Shown here one piece after another: positions 43,918 to 57,186 of a DNA stretch of 64,000 nucleotides. The stretch spans positions 46,077 to 110,076 of the forward strand of contig NZ_PEHF01000081.1 of NCBI RefSeq assembly GCF_015762685.1, read 5' to 3'. The notes under the pieces are model-generated. The model was not told the DNA's origin and made no database searches. It saw only the letters and a list, made by a program, of their open reading frames with translations. Within the stretch, counting starts at the first letter, position 1, and every line of letters begins with the position of its first letter. Position numbers and translations under genes: made by a program. The DNA comes from Candidatus Symbiopectobacterium sp. 'North America'. Its GTDB lineage: Bacteria; Pseudomonadota; Gammaproteobacteria; Enterobacterales; Enterobacteriaceae.

Positions 43918-45372
43918 ATGAAGACCAAAACGTCGTATGGCCTGAACTGGCTTGCTTTGGCGATTATTCTGCTTATCGGCGCCTTTTTCTGGCACCTGTC
44001 CCCACCAACCGGCCTCAGCGCTCCCGCCTGGCATTCCGCAGTGATTTTTGTCGCCACCATCGTCTCTATCGTGGCTAACGTGCTTCCCATTGGTGCTATC
44101 GGCATCATCAGTATGACGCTGTTTGCGCTAACGGCCGCCGCAGGCGATACCAGCGCCAGCGGTGCTATTCAAACCGCGTTGAGCGATCTGAACAGCTCCC
44201 TGATTTGGCTGATCGTCGTGGCATTTATGATCGCACGCGGCTTTATCAAAACTGGACTAGGCCGACGCATCGCATTGCAGATGATCCGTCTGCTGGGAAA
44301 GAGAACGCTAGGGCTGGCCTACGGCTTGGCCTTTGCCGATCTGGTGTTGTCACCCGCCATGCCAAGCAATACGGCACGCTGCGGCGGTGTGATATACCCA
44401 ATTGCTGACTCACTGGCGCGCAGTTTCGACTCCAAGCCAGAAGATGCCTCGCGCAGTAAGATCGGGACGTTTCTGGTGGTCTGCATCGGCAACGTCAACG
44501 ATATTACCGCCGCACTGTTTATGACCGCCTATACCGGCAACCTGCTGGCCGTAAAACTGGCTGCCAATGCCGGCGTGCACATCACCTGGGGCAGTTGGTT
44601 TTTGGCCGCCGTGGTGCCGTGCCTGATCTCCCTGATGATTGTTCCACCGCTGGTGCTGTGGCTGACCAAACCGGAAATCCGCCACACGCCTGATGCGCCT
44701 AAACTGGCGATAAGCGAACTGGAAAAAATGGGACCGATGGCGCGTGGTGAATGGCTGATGGCCTTTACCGTACTGCTGCTGTTGGTACTGTGGATTTTTG
44801 GTGACTCGCTGGGCGTAGACGCGACCACGGCGTCCTTTGTAGGCCTCTCCTTCCTGCTGTTAAGCGGCGTGCTGCGCTGGGAGGACATCAAAAGCGAAAA
44901 AGGGGCCTGGGATACGTTAATCTGGTTTGCCGCACTGCTGATGATGGCCAACCAGCTTAAAAAGCTGGGCTTCACTACCTGGTTTGGCGATCTGATTGGC
45001 GGCAGCGTCGGTCATTTGATGGCCGGAACCAGTTGGGTTCTGGTGTTACTGCTGCTGAACGCCGCCTACTTTTATACCCACTATTTCTTTGCCAGCGGCA
45101 ATGCGCAGATTGCTGCGCTCTATGCCGTATTTCTCAGTGTGGGGATTAATCTCGGTATTCCCCCCGTGCCGATGGCGCTGATGCTGGCATTCACCAGCAG
45201 CCTGTACTGTTCGCTGACGCAATATACCCATGCTCGCGGTCCGATACTGTTCGGCGCAGGTTATGTGCCTACCGCCGTGTGGTGGCGCTCCGGGTTCATT
45301 ATCAGTCTGGTGAATCAGGCGGTATTTATGACCGCGGGATTACTGTGGTGGAAAGCCGTCGGGCTTTATTAG
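43918..45372 (+). CDS. DASS-family dicarboxylate/sulfate anion transporter
   Basis: 484 residues with twelve or so membrane helices. The segment LVLSPAMPSNTARCGGVIYPIADSLA is the SLC13/CitT-type signature (NTAR). Relatives move citrate, tartrate, succinate, malate or 2-oxoglutarate with Na+ or by exchange. The upstream CRP site suggests use of carboxylates when sugars are low. Intact. The closest named homologue cannot be fixed from sequence alone (CitT, TtdT and YbhI are all possible). Confidence 0.85.
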   Translation: MKTKTSYGLNWLALAIILLIGAFFWHLSPPTGLSAPAWHSAVIFVATIVSIVANVLPIGAIGIISMTLFALTAAAGDTSASGAIQTALSDLNSSLIWLIVVAFMIARGFIKTGLGRRIALQMIRLLGKRTLGLAYGLAFADLVLSPAMPSNTARCGGVIYPIADSLARSFDSKPEDASRSKIGTFLVVCIGNVNDITAALFMTAYTGNLLAVKLAANAGVHITWGSWFLAAVVPCLISLMIVPPLVLWLTKPEIRHTPDAPKLAISELEKMGPMARGEWLMAFTVLLLLVLWIFGDSLGVDATTASFVGLSFLLLSGVLRWEDIKSEKGAWDTLIWFAALLMMANQLKKLGFTTWFGDLIGGSVGHLMAGTSWVLVLLLLNAAYFYTHYFFASGNAQIAALYAVFLSVGINLGIPPVPMALMLAFTSSLYCSLTQYTHARGPILFGAGYVPTAVWWRSGFIISLVNQAVFMTAGLLWWKAVGLY

Positions 45373-45383
45373 TTGAATTGCCT

Positions 45384-45406
45384 CCCTGCCACGTTGTGTG
45401 GCAGGG
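45384..45406. terminator. Hairpin terminator after DASS transporter
   Basis: Perfect 9-base stem CCCTGCCAC / GTGGCAGGG with a 5-base loop, between convergent genes. Confidence 0.6.
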
Positions 45407-45424
45407 AACATCTCCTGAACAGCG

Positions 45425-45967
45425 CTATATCTCTTCGCGTAATATTGAGAAACATTCCTGTTGGTTGAGTTCACCCCGGCTACCCGCCACATCGAATACC
45501 ACCTCACCATTGGGATGAATCGTTAAGCCCAGTGCCCCCGCCATCGTAATATCGGTTCCCGGCAGGGTGAGCGGTTTGTGACCCTCATCATCGGTTTGAT
45601 GAATGCTCAAGCTAAACGCCATGTCCGAGGAGGAATTGATGCCTCCGACAAAAATAATCTTCCCGCCGTCAGCCAGCTCTGACTTGAGCTTCGCTATCCA
45701 TCGGCTGGCGAGATCGGTTCTACGATCGCTCTCTGACCTTATCCCACAAAACAAGTACCCACCGATGATGTGCAGCAGCGTACGCTGTTGATACCACCGC
45801 CCATTCCATTTCGACAGCACCGCTAACGCGCAGCAATAGGTCAGACACTCGGTGTGCAATACAGACATTCTATCCGTGGCACAGCCCACCGAGCCCATTT
45901 CAACATTGATACAGTTATCAGCCTGCCGATAATAATGTGGCGTATCGTTAATTGACGTTACGTTCAT
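45425..45967 (-). CDS. Hypothetical protein, 180 aa, unrecognised
   Basis: Not recognised. Soluble, no signal peptide. A Cys/His-rich block in the first half (VGCATDRMSVLHTECLTYCCALAVL, residues about 27-51, then RTLLHIIGGYLFCG) is followed by a basic segment and a beta-rich C-terminal half. The GC-x-T...HTE...TYCC pattern with a later H is compatible with a Cys-His-type deamidase or protease fold, but no family match is claimed. It is isolated, and a 10-base perfect hairpin lies 100 bases downstream. AT content is a little higher than in neighbours, so transfer is possible. Confidence 0.55.
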   Translation of the reverse strand: MNVTSINDTPHYYRQADNCINVEMGSVGCATDRMSVLHTECLTYCCALAVLSKWNGRWYQQRTLLHIIGGYLFCGIRSESDRRTDLASRWIAKLKSELADGGKIIFVGGINSSSDMAFSLSIHQTDDEGHKPLTLPGTDITMAGALGLTIHPNGEVVFDVAGSRGELNQQECFSILREEI

Positions 45968-46069
45968 AAAATTCCGTTTTATTTGTTAATTATTTGAAAA
46001 AAAGGAATAAACTATCACAATGAATGGACGAATAAGCGTTGTAGCCCTGAGAAAGCGCGGAATTTGAAA

Positions 46070-46093
46070 CTCCCCCGACAGGCGTCGGGGGAG
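46070..46093 (-). terminator. Terminator after the siderophore receptor
   Basis: Perfect 10-base stem CTCCCCCGAC / GTCGGGGGAG with loop AGGC, 9 bases after the receptor stop. Confidence 0.75.
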
Positions 46094-46101
46094 GAAAGCG
46101 A

Positions 46102-48214
46102 TCAGAAAGCGTAAGACAGGCTGCCGACTACGCTGCGCTCTGCACCAAAGTAGCAGTAATCCAGTGAGTTACAGGCACCGACATAGCGTTTGTCCGTCAG
46201 ATTGTTGACGTTCAGTTGCGCGCTCAGCCCCTTCAAGCCAACCTTGGAGAGGTCATAGCCCACCGCCATATCCACCAGCGTGTAAGACGGCAAGGTATGA
46301 GTGTTAGCACGATCGCTCACCACGCCGTTCACATAGCACACGCAGCTCCCCAGCGTTAAGCCATCCAATATGTCGCTCGTGACGTCGTAGCTCACCCAGG
46401 CACTGAGCTGGTTTCGTGGCGCATACACGGCGCGCTGACCTTGCTCGATGGCGATACCGCTCTTCTTGTAGCGAATGTCGTTATAACTGTAAGCCGCCTG
46501 AATGCTCAGGTTATCAGTAATATGGGTTAACGTTTCCAGTTCCACTCCTTCCGACTCAATCTCACTAATGGCCCGGTAGGGATCGCTCGGCTGGGTTTTC
46601 GTCGCCACGTTGGTCTGATTGATGCGATACAGGGAGACGCTGTATTGATCCTGCGTGCCGACGGGTTGATATTTCAACCCGGTTTCCCACTGTTTGCCTT
46701 CCATGGGTTTGAGCAGGCCACTGCTGGCATCGGTAAAGTTGGTGGGCGTAAACGCCGTGGAGTAGCTGACGTAAGGTGCAACGCCGCTATCAAACAGGTA
46801 AAGCAGCGCCGCGCGTTCGCTGAAATGGCCTTGGTCCAGTTCGCTACGCGCTTCGGTAGTTTGGTTGGTGCTTGAGATTTTAACCGTGTCATAACGGCCA
46901 CCCAGCGTCAGACGCCAGCGGTCGAGGGAAATCTGATCCTGCGCGTAGAAGCCGGTTTGTTGCAGCTTGTGCCTTTCTCGGGTAGGCGCATACCAGTCCA
47001 GCGCGCCCGCACCGTACACCGGGTTGAAAGCATTGAGATTAGGGAAAAGCCCTGTAGGCCAGTTAACGTCATTTTGACGTTGCTGATAATCCATCCCCAC
47101 CAACACACGTTGATTCAGTACGCCGGTGTCAATGCTGCCATCCAGTTGGTTATCCAGCGTCCATGCTTTGAGTTTTTCACGCGCGCCTTGGTAGTAGCGG
47201 ATCAGCTCATCGCTATTCCCCGACCAACCGTAACCATAGACCTGATCTAGATGCACCCGGGTTTGCAAATAACGCGCTTTCTGGCGCACCGACCAACCGC
47301 TGTCAAAATTGTGCTCAATGTTGTAACCGACCATATTCTGGCGACGATCGTATTTCTCGATGTTCTTCTCGCCATCGTAGAAGCCGTTTGAGATATAGCG
47401 GCCATTGTGCGGTACCACCGAACCTTCATACGGTACACCCGAGTGATTGCCCCCTTCCGGATCACGCCATCAGATCCAGACGGGTGTTATCACTGATGCG
47501 CCAGGTCAAACTGGGCATCAATGCGTAGCGCTCTTCTTTGGTGGTGAACTGCGTATCCGCTTTGCGCACGATCCCGCCGAGGCGGAATGCCACACGGTCG
47601 TCATCGTCCAGCGGACCGGTTAGATCAAAGGTGGCACCGCGCTGTGAATTATTCCCTGCGAACAGTTTGATTTGTCCACTTTGCTCAAAGGCCGGGCGGC
47701 GAGAACTCAATGCCACGATGCCCCCCGGAGAGGCACGGCCATACAGCACCGAGGCCGGGCGACGCACCACTTCTATACTTTCAAGAAACCAGGGGTCCAC
47801 CACTAGCGAACTGTGTGAGTTGGTGTCTCCCATGATTTTTAGCCCGTCGAGGAACACGTTATCCAGACTACCGTCCGAAAAACCGCGCATCACGATATAG
47901 TCAAAGCGGTTGGTGCCACCCACCTGATTGTTGTAGACACCCGGCGTATAGCCCAGCGCCTTACGCACATTGGTTGCGCCCTGCTGTAGCATCTGTTCGC
48001 GCGTAACAATTGATACAGACTGCGGCGTTTCAATATCGGGCGTTGCCAGCTTGGTGGCCCCGCTTTGCACCTGAGAGGTGACAATCAGCGTATCCGGTTT
48101 GTTCGTTGTCGAATTGTCCGTTGCTGAATTACCGTTATCCTGCGCGAGAACGCTTCCGGTAAACCCGCTTGCCAGATAGCCAACCATCAGCGCTAACTGT
48201 GTTTTTCTCAACAT
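46102..48214 (-). pseudogene. TonB-dependent siderophore receptor with internal frameshift deletion
   Basis: Outer-membrane ferric-siderophore receptor. Signal peptide (LALMVGYLASGFTGSVLAQ), TonB box region DTLIVTSQ (about residues 41-48), plug domain (SIVTREQMLQQGATNVRKAL; VLYGRASPGGIV), then a 22-strand barrel ending VVGSLSYAF with the terminal Phe needed for assembly. The frame breaks at 47462: LDLMA-stop, while DPEGGNHSGVPYEGS continues in another frame; about 11 bases are missing. The receptor type resembles ferrichrome/ferrioxamine receptors. It is next to a PchR-like AraC activator and has a Fur-box-like site upstream. Confidence 0.85.
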
Positions 48215-48241
48215 ACCCTTCTCCGCCTCACCTGTGCTTGT

Positions 48242-48258
48242 AAATGCGAATTATTACC
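48242..48258 (-). promoter_or_regulatory. Fur-box-like site upstream of the receptor
   Basis: AAATGCGAATTATTACC, 28 bases before the receptor start. It is a partial match to the Fur consensus hexamers. Confidence 0.5.
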
Positions 48259-48355
48259 GTTTTCATGCAAGAGCAAGCTATGCGCGCTAACGGGTTACGT
48301 ATGCGCAATGACAAAGGTGCACGCGACGGGGAACCTCGAGTGGAATAAACCAGAC

Positions 48356-49333
48356 TTAGACGCTATGCGCGTCGCTGGGAGCAATGCCGTAGTGACGCCG
48401 AAAAGCGGTAGCCAGATTGGTGGCGTGTTGATATCCCGACATACAGGCAGTCTGTTGGACCGGATGGCCCTGTTCCAGCAAACGGTAAGCCAGCGCCAAT
48501 CGGCTGTTGCGCAGGAAATCAAATACCGAGATACCATAGGCATGCCGGAACTTATTGCACAGGCTGGTAGGACTCATGGCGACCTGTTGTGCTAACGCCG
48601 TCAGGGTGTAGGGCTTTTCCGGGTGCAGTTGTAACTGATCGCGCAACGCATCCAGCCGCCGCAGCTCACTGGGTGGCGCGGTTATACGCCCTTGCTGACC
48701 CACGGGATCAAGCGCCAGGCCATGACCCAGCAGTTGCAGCATCGTACCTTCCAGCATCAACTGACGCGCCAGGCTTGCACTCGAAGGGGATAACGCATGC
48801 TGCAAGCCCGCCAGCAGGTAATCGGGCACCGGCCATACAAAGGCTGCGTTCTCACGGCATTTCCACTGATGCAGTAACGCGGCAAGCAGCGGGGGGAGTT
48901 GCAACTGGCCGGGATGAATACCCAACGCCAAGGTGCGCAGCGGATGATCGACCGCTTGACGCACATGCATCACCTCCTGCTCCCCAAGACGGGTACTGAA
49001 GGCCATACCCGCACGTACCACAAATTCCCGCTGGTTCACCCGCAGGTTGATACAACCGCCCAGCACCACCAGCGTGTAGAGCGGTGAACCTTGCAGCGAC
49101 GTGGACTCATAGGGTTGCATCACGTGCACATCGGAACTGGTCAGGCTGATGCCAGAAGAGAGAATCATCTCTTCCACATGGCCTTGCACCACCACGCGCT
49201 GCGCTTTGCGCCGATCGCGGCTGGAGACCAGCTCAGGGAAGCGGTAGTCGATCCCGTAGCGTTCGCCAAAGGCAAAGAAATCATCAACGGAAAACTGGTG
49301 TTCGGGCAGCGAGGGGGAGTAGGCGTTCATCAT
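48356..49333 (-). CDS. PchR-type AraC-family regulator
   Basis: 325 residues. An N-terminal sensing domain, then two C-terminal helix-turn-helices (YTLTALAQQVAMSPTSLCNKFRHAYGISVFDFLRNSRLALAYRLL; QQTACMSGYQHATNLATAFRRHYG). The form is that of PchR/YbtA-like regulators that use an imported siderophore as co-inducer for its own receptor gene. It reads toward the broken receptor, from which it is separated by 141 bases. Intact. A Fur-box-like sequence lies upstream. Confidence 0.83.
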   Translation of the reverse strand: MMNAYSPSLPEHQFSVDDFFAFGERYGIDYRFPELVSSRDRRKAQRVVVQGHVEEMILSSGISLTSSDVHVMQPYESTSLQGSPLYTLVVLGGCINLRVNQREFVVRAGMAFSTRLGEQEVMHVRQAVDHPLRTLALGIHPGQLQLPPLLAALLHQWKCRENAAFVWPVPDYLLAGLQHALSPSSASLARQLMLEGTMLQLLGHGLALDPVGQQGRITAPPSELRRLDALRDQLQLHPEKPYTLTALAQQVAMSPTSLCNKFRHAYGISVFDFLRNSRLALAYRLLEQGHPVQQTACMSGYQHATNLATAFRRHYGIAPSDAHSV

Positions 49334-49432
49334 CGTCAGGGGTCCACCGTCAGGCCAGCGCGGCTGGGGAAATGGTCGAGGGAGAATACCACAGACTTTA
49401 CCTTAACACTTGCAGAAAACCGCTTCAACAAA

Positions 49433-49451
49433 GATGATAACAATTCTCATT
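49433..49451 (-). promoter_or_regulatory. Fur-box-like site upstream of the PchR-type regulator
   Basis: GATGATAACAATTCTCATT, about 100 bases before the regulator start, contains the TGATAA...TTCTCA dyad of Fur sites. Iron repression is inferred. Confidence 0.6.
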
Positions 49452-49545
49452 AAATAATATAACACTTGGATCGCTGTGGGCATCAAGATGTTAGATACAC
49501 AAAACCGGAACGTAGTGCATACCCTATTTAGTACTAGTGAAAAAA

Positions 49546-49567
49546 CTCATCATTGTACAATGATGAG
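49546..49567. promoter_or_regulatory. Operator palindrome of yefM-yoeB
   Basis: A perfect 22-base palindrome centred on TTGTACAA, 16 bases upstream of yefM. The YefM-YoeB complex binds TTGTACA-containing palindromes in E. coli. Confidence 0.8.
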
Positions 49568-49583
49568 GTGCAAAGAGGAGAAC

Positions 49584-49838
49584 ATGATGAGAACTATCAG
49601 TTACAGCGAAGCCCGCCAGAATTTATCAGCAACTATGATGAAAACGGTGGAAGATCACGCCCCCATATTGATTACCCGGCAAAACGGTGAGGCTTGTGTT
49701 CTCATGTCCCTAGAAGAGTACAACTCTTTGGAAGAAACCGCCTATCTGTTACGCTCGCCGGCAAATGCCAAAAGGCTTATGAACGCAATAGAAAGTTTGA
49801 AAGCAGGTGAAGGAACAGAAAAAGACATCATTGAATGA
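49584..49838 (+). CDS. yefM: Antitoxin YefM
   Basis: 84 residues from the ATG at 49584 ([19 protein letters not shown]), preceded by AGAGGAG. Phd/YefM-type DNA-binding N-terminus, YoeB-neutralising C-terminus. Nearly identical to E. coli YefM, including [19 protein letters not shown]. It represses its own operon with YoeB. Overlaps yoeB by 4 bases (ATGA). A longer frame from 49476 exists but lacks support. Intact. Confidence 0.96.
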   Translation: MMRTISYSEARQNLSATMMKTVEDHAPILITRQNGEACVLMSLEEYNSLEETAYLLRSPANAKRLMNAIESLKAGEGTEKDIIE

Positions 49839-50089
49839 AGCTAACGTGGTCTGAAGAAGCATGTGAGGATTATCTGTACTGGCAGGATGCAGATAAACGC
49901 ATGGTTAAGAAGATCAACGCACTAATTAAAGATGTTTTGAGAACGCCTTTTGAAGGTAAGGGTAAGCCAGAGCCTTTGAAACACAATTTGTCCGGTTTTT
50001 GGTCCCGGCGCATCACCGAAGAGCATCGCCTGGTTTATGCCATTGCAGAGGGTTCCATTCTTATAGCCGCCTGCCGCTACCACTATTGA
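49835..50089 (+). CDS. yoeB: Toxin YoeB, ribosome-dependent mRNA interferase
   Basis: 84 residues, RelE superfamily. Seen: the Glu/Arg/His-bearing segment [27 protein letters not shown] and the C-terminal CRYHY with the catalytic His83. Close to the E. coli protein throughout. Cleaves mRNA at the ribosomal A site when YefM is degraded by Lon. The pair is intact inside a region with many broken genes. Confidence 0.96.
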   Translation: MKLTWSEEACEDYLYWQDADKRMVKKINALIKDVLRTPFEGKGKPEPLKHNLSGFWSRRITEEHRLVYAIAEGSILIAACRYHY

Positions 50090-50112
50090 AGTAATCGCTT
50101 AGGAAGTCGTCC

Positions 50113-50145
50113 CACGGTCAGCAAGCAGTAAGTTTGCTGACCGTG
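50113..50145. terminator. Hairpin between convergent yoeB and metH
   Basis: Perfect 12-base stem CACGGTCAGCAA / TTGCTGACCGTG with a 9-base loop. Confidence 0.6.
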
Positions 50146-50164
50146 AAGAGCCTATCCCATCGTA

Positions 50165-53834
<3,670 letters not shown>

Positions 53835-54039
53835 CCTAACCCCACCGAACTTGTTAGTCTTATTCAAATTATGATTGCCTATCGTAACAATCTGCCCGTT
53901 CCGCGTCACATGAGAGTTTTTCAGTCTTTCCCCCCTTTTTTGTGCCTTTCGCTACTAACCTGCCTGAAACCTAAAGAATAGTTGTAATCTTTGAGGAAAA
54001 AATGAAAACTAATTCCACCATACAGAAAGGAGCCGAAAT

Positions 54040-54874
54040 ATGACGCCACCGGAGCCTGCCAAACGCGGCAAAAAACCACGGGGTGCGGTCAGCACCAACG
54101 TACAGGCGACAGGCCAGGTACAGTCACTGACGCGCGGGTTAACGCTGCTGGAACTGATCGCACAAGCCAACGGCAGCGTGGCGCTTACCGATCTGGCGCA
54201 GCAGGCGGGTCTGCCCAACTCCACCACCCACCGTTTATTGACCACCATGCAGCAGCAAGGCTTTGTGCGTCAGGTGGGTGATTTAGGGTTCTGGACCATC
54301 GGCTCTCATGCTTTTATCGTCGGCAGCAGCTTTCTGCAAAGCCGCAACCTGCTTGCCATGGTGCCCCCCAATGTTGCGCAAGCTGATGGAAGCGTCGGGC
54401 GAAACCGTCAATCTGGCGGTGTTGGACAACAGCGATCATCAGGCTATTATTATCGACCAGGTACAGTGTACCGCGCTGATGCGTATGTCTGCACCGATTG
54501 GTGGAAAGCTCCCGATGCACGCCTTCGGCGCAGGAAAAGCCTTTCTGGAAAACCTGAGCGACGATCAGGTCAGCAGCCTGTTGCATCGGAAAGGATTACA
54601 TGCTTATACCCATGCCACGCTGGTTTCACCAGTGCACCTGAAAGAAGATTTGGCGCAAATCCGCCGACGCGGTTACTCCTTTGACGATGAAGAACACGCG
54701 CTGGGGCTGCGCTGCATCGCGGCCTGTCTGTTCGACGAGCACCGTGAACCGTTTGCCGCCATCTCCATCTCCGGCCCGATATCCCGCATCACGGATGATC
54801 GCGTGACCGAACTCGGGGCGTTAGTAATTAGCGCTGCCAAAGAGGTGACGCTGGCGTATGGTGGAACCCGTTAA
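54040..54874 (+). pseudogene. iclR: Acetate operon repressor IclR, frameshifted
   Basis: Repressor of aceBAK. Residues about 30-85 hold the helix-turn-helix (GSVALTDLAQQAGLPNSTTHRLLTTMQQQGFVR). The effector domain follows in a second frame (MRMSAPIGGKLPMHAFGAGKAFLENL; SISGPISRITDDRVTE). The shift is near 54362, where GTGCCCCCCAATG has one base more than the GTGCACCCCATG needed for VHPMLRKLM. Strong ribosome site AAGGAG before the ATG. The target operon is itself broken. Confidence 0.9.
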
Positions 54875-54888
54875 TATTTCTGTAAACT

Positions 54889-54933
54889 TGGCTATAATGT
54901 GCGCTCTCGACCTCACTTCACGAGCACTCAGTT
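54889..54933 (+). promoter_or_regulatory. -10-like box before the phospholipid operon
   Basis: GGCTATAATGTGCGC carries TATAAT at 54892-54897, about 37 bases upstream of the first gene. A TGTAAACTTG stretch is at the distance of a weak -35. Confidence 0.5.
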
Positions 54934-55596
54934 ATGGAAAAGGACATCCAGGATCGCCGTCCGATTCGGGCGCGCGAGACGCGATGGGCAACGGCGGCAG
55001 CACGCTATTTACGCCGTAAAGGCTATACGCCCAATGCTATCTCACTCTTTAGTATTCTGTTCGCCGCCCTTGGCGCGCTCTGTTTTCTCATCGTGTGGCG
55101 CTGTGACAGCGTACTCCTGCAACGGGGGCTATTGATCGCTGGCGCGCTCGGTATTCAGGGGCGTTTACTGTGTAACCTGCTTGACGGCATGGTCGCGGTT
55201 GAGGGGGGCATGCGCAGTCCGGCTGGGGCGGTGTATAACGAGTTGCCCGACCGCGTATCCGATACTTTGCTGCTGCTGGGCGTAGGCTACGGCATACTGC
55301 AACACTCTTACGCACCGATGCAGGGTTGGGGTGCGGCACTGCTGGCACTGGCAACCGCGTATATTCGCCTGCTGGGTGGCACCTGCGGATTGGCGCAGCG
55401 CTTTAGCGGTCCCATGGCGAAACAGCATCGCATGGCGCTGTTCACCGTCGGTGCCGTGGTGGCCGCGATGGTGCCACAGTGGGGAGAGTCTATTTTTACC
55501 CTCATCCTTGCTGCGATACTGCTAGGTGCCGGGGCAACCTGCATCAATCGTACTCGCCAGATTATCCGCGACTTGTCATCAGGAGAACCGTCATGA
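54934..55596 (+). CDS. CDP-alcohol phosphatidyltransferase family protein
   Basis: 220 residues, membrane protein. The CDP-OH-P motif is recognisable as LLDGMVAVEGG...SPAGAVYNELPDRVSD, with Asp residues that bind metal and CDP-diacylglycerol; the usual AR pair is changed (DGMVAV). Resembles YnbA. It could make a phosphatidyl-alcohol from CDP-diacylglycerol. First gene of a three-gene operon with overlapping ends (ATGA with the next). Intact. Confidence 0.82.
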   Translation: MEKDIQDRRPIRARETRWATAAARYLRRKGYTPNAISLFSILFAALGALCFLIVWRCDSVLLQRGLLIAGALGIQGRLLCNLLDGMVAVEGGMRSPAGAVYNELPDRVSDTLLLLGVGYGILQHSYAPMQGWGAALLALATAYIRLLGGTCGLAQRFSGPMAKQHRMALFTVGAVVAAMVPQWGESIFTLILAAILLGAGATCINRTRQIIRDLSSGEPS

Positions 55597-56234
55597 CATT
55601 CAGCCCCGACAAAACGCTGGTACGTGCGCTGCTGGTTACCGTATGTCGCTTACTGACGGGTATCAAGGCACGCTGGCGCACCACCCCGCAGGTAGAACAG
55701 CCAACCATTTATTACGCGAATCACAGCAGCCATCTTGATGGTTTGGTGATCTGGGCCAGCCTGCCTGCCACGATGCGCGATCGGGTCCACCCCGTCGCTG
55801 CCGCCGATTACTGGCAAAAATCGGCACTGCGCCGCTATCTCTCTGCGCGCATTTTCGGTGCCGTGCTGATTGAGCGTAAACGGAAATCCGGAGCGTCATT
55901 CTCCAGTGAAGATCTGTTGGCTCCACTGGTAACGGTGCTGGAAAAGCAGGAGTCATTGATATTCTTCCCCGAAGGCACACGCGGTGGCGGGGACGAATTA
56001 GGCGAATTCAAAAGCGGGCTGTTCCACCTGCTGCAACGTTACCCCGATGCGCGTTTGGTGCCGATATGGCTGGAAAACCTGAATCGCGTGCTGCCAAAAG
56101 GCTCAAGATTGGTCGTTCCCATTATTTGTAGCGCCACCTTCGGCGAGGCCATTACTGGTCCTGTGCCGGATGAAACTAAAATCGAGTTTCTGAACCGGGC
56201 GAAACAGGCACTGGAGGCGTTGTCACATGCGTAA
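55593..56234 (+). CDS. PlsC-like 1-acylglycerol-phosphate acyltransferase
   Basis: 213 residues, membrane-associated acyltransferase. Block I NHSSHLD (H-x4-D) near residue 43 and block III FPEGTR near residue 127 are the catalytic motifs. The ATG overlaps the stop of the CDP-alcohol phosphatidyltransferase gene, and the 3' end overlaps the next gene by 8 bases. With its neighbours it provides phosphatidic acid production, CDP activation and head-group transfer. Intact. Confidence 0.85.
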   Translation: MTFSPDKTLVRALLVTVCRLLTGIKARWRTTPQVEQPTIYYANHSSHLDGLVIWASLPATMRDRVHPVAAADYWQKSALRRYLSARIFGAVLIERKRKSGASFSSEDLLAPLVTVLEKQESLIFFPEGTRGGGDELGEFKSGLFHLLQRYPDARLVPIWLENLNRVLPKGSRLVVPIICSATFGEAITGPVPDETKIEFLNRAKQALEALSHA

Positions 56235-57159
56235 AGTCGACAATGAATTACTCCTGCTGTTAGGCGGTTTGTTTATTCTGCTGATAGTTGCCAGCCTGAT
56301 CGGGTTCATACTTTCACGCCGCAAGCAAAACGACACGATTGCCAACCTCAACGCCAGAATCCGCGCCTGGTGGGTGATGTGTACCATCTCGGTGATCGCT
56401 ATGTTGATCGGCCCAATAGGCTCCGTGGTGTTATTTGCGCTGATGTCGTTCTACGCACTGCGCGAATGCGTGACGTTGACGCCCACGCGTCGGGGCGATC
56501 ATGAAGCGCTGTTCTGGTGCTTCTTTATCATCCTGCCGCTGCAATATCTGCTGGTAGGGATCGAATGGTACAACCTGTTTGTCATTTTCATTCCGGTGTA
56601 TGCCTTTCTGTTTATTCCCGCCCGCGTGGCACTGGCGAGCGATACCATGCACTTCCTCGAACGCTGTGCCAAGATCCAATGGAGCCTGATGATCGCCGTC
56701 TACTGCGTCAGCCATGCCCCAGCGCTTCTGATGCTCTCCATTCCCGGTTTTGAGGGTGAGAACATCAAGCTGGTACTGTTCATGATGATTGTGGTACAGA
56801 TTTCGGATGTATTGCAGTACGTGTTCGGCAAGCTGTGGGGCAAGCGCGCCATCGTGCCCAAGCTGAGCCCGAATAAAACGGTGGAAGGGTTTGTCGGCGG
56901 CATTCTCAGCGCCAGCCTGATCGGTGCCGCGCTGTTCTGGGTTACGCCCTTTAGCCCGGTTGCAGCCTTCTTTATCTCGCTGTTGATCACCCTGTTGGGC
57001 TTTGCTGGCGGCTTATGCATGTCGGCCATCAAACGCGCTCGCGGCGTGAAAGATTTCGGTGCCATGCTGGAAGGTCACGGCGGCATGATGGATCGCATCG
57101 ATTCGCTGTGCTTCGCCGCCCCGGTGTTCTTCCACGTGGTGCGCTATTTTTATAGCTAA
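56227..57159 (+). CDS. Phosphatidate cytidylyltransferase (CdsA/YnbB-like)
   Basis: 310 residues, about eight membrane helices. The CDP-diacylglycerol synthase signature is complete at the C-terminus (SAIKRARGVKDFGAMLEGHGGMMDRIDSL in pieces at 57027-57110). Makes CDP-diacylglycerol from phosphatidate and CTP. Last gene of the operon; similar to YnbB. A housekeeping cdsA should exist elsewhere. Intact. Confidence 0.87.
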   Translation: MRKVDNELLLLLGGLFILLIVASLIGFILSRRKQNDTIANLNARIRAWWVMCTISVIAMLIGPIGSVVLFALMSFYALRECVTLTPTRRGDHEALFWCFFIILPLQYLLVGIEWYNLFVIFIPVYAFLFIPARVALASDTMHFLERCAKIQWSLMIAVYCVSHAPALLMLSIPGFEGENIKLVLFMMIVVQISDVLQYVFGKLWGKRAIVPKLSPNKTVEGFVGGILSASLIGAALFWVTPFSPVAAFFISLLITLLGFAGGLCMSAIKRARGVKDFGAMLEGHGGMMDRIDSLCFAAPVFFHVVRYFYS

Positions 57160-57186
57160 GTGCTATAGCTAGAGCGGTGTCCGGCG

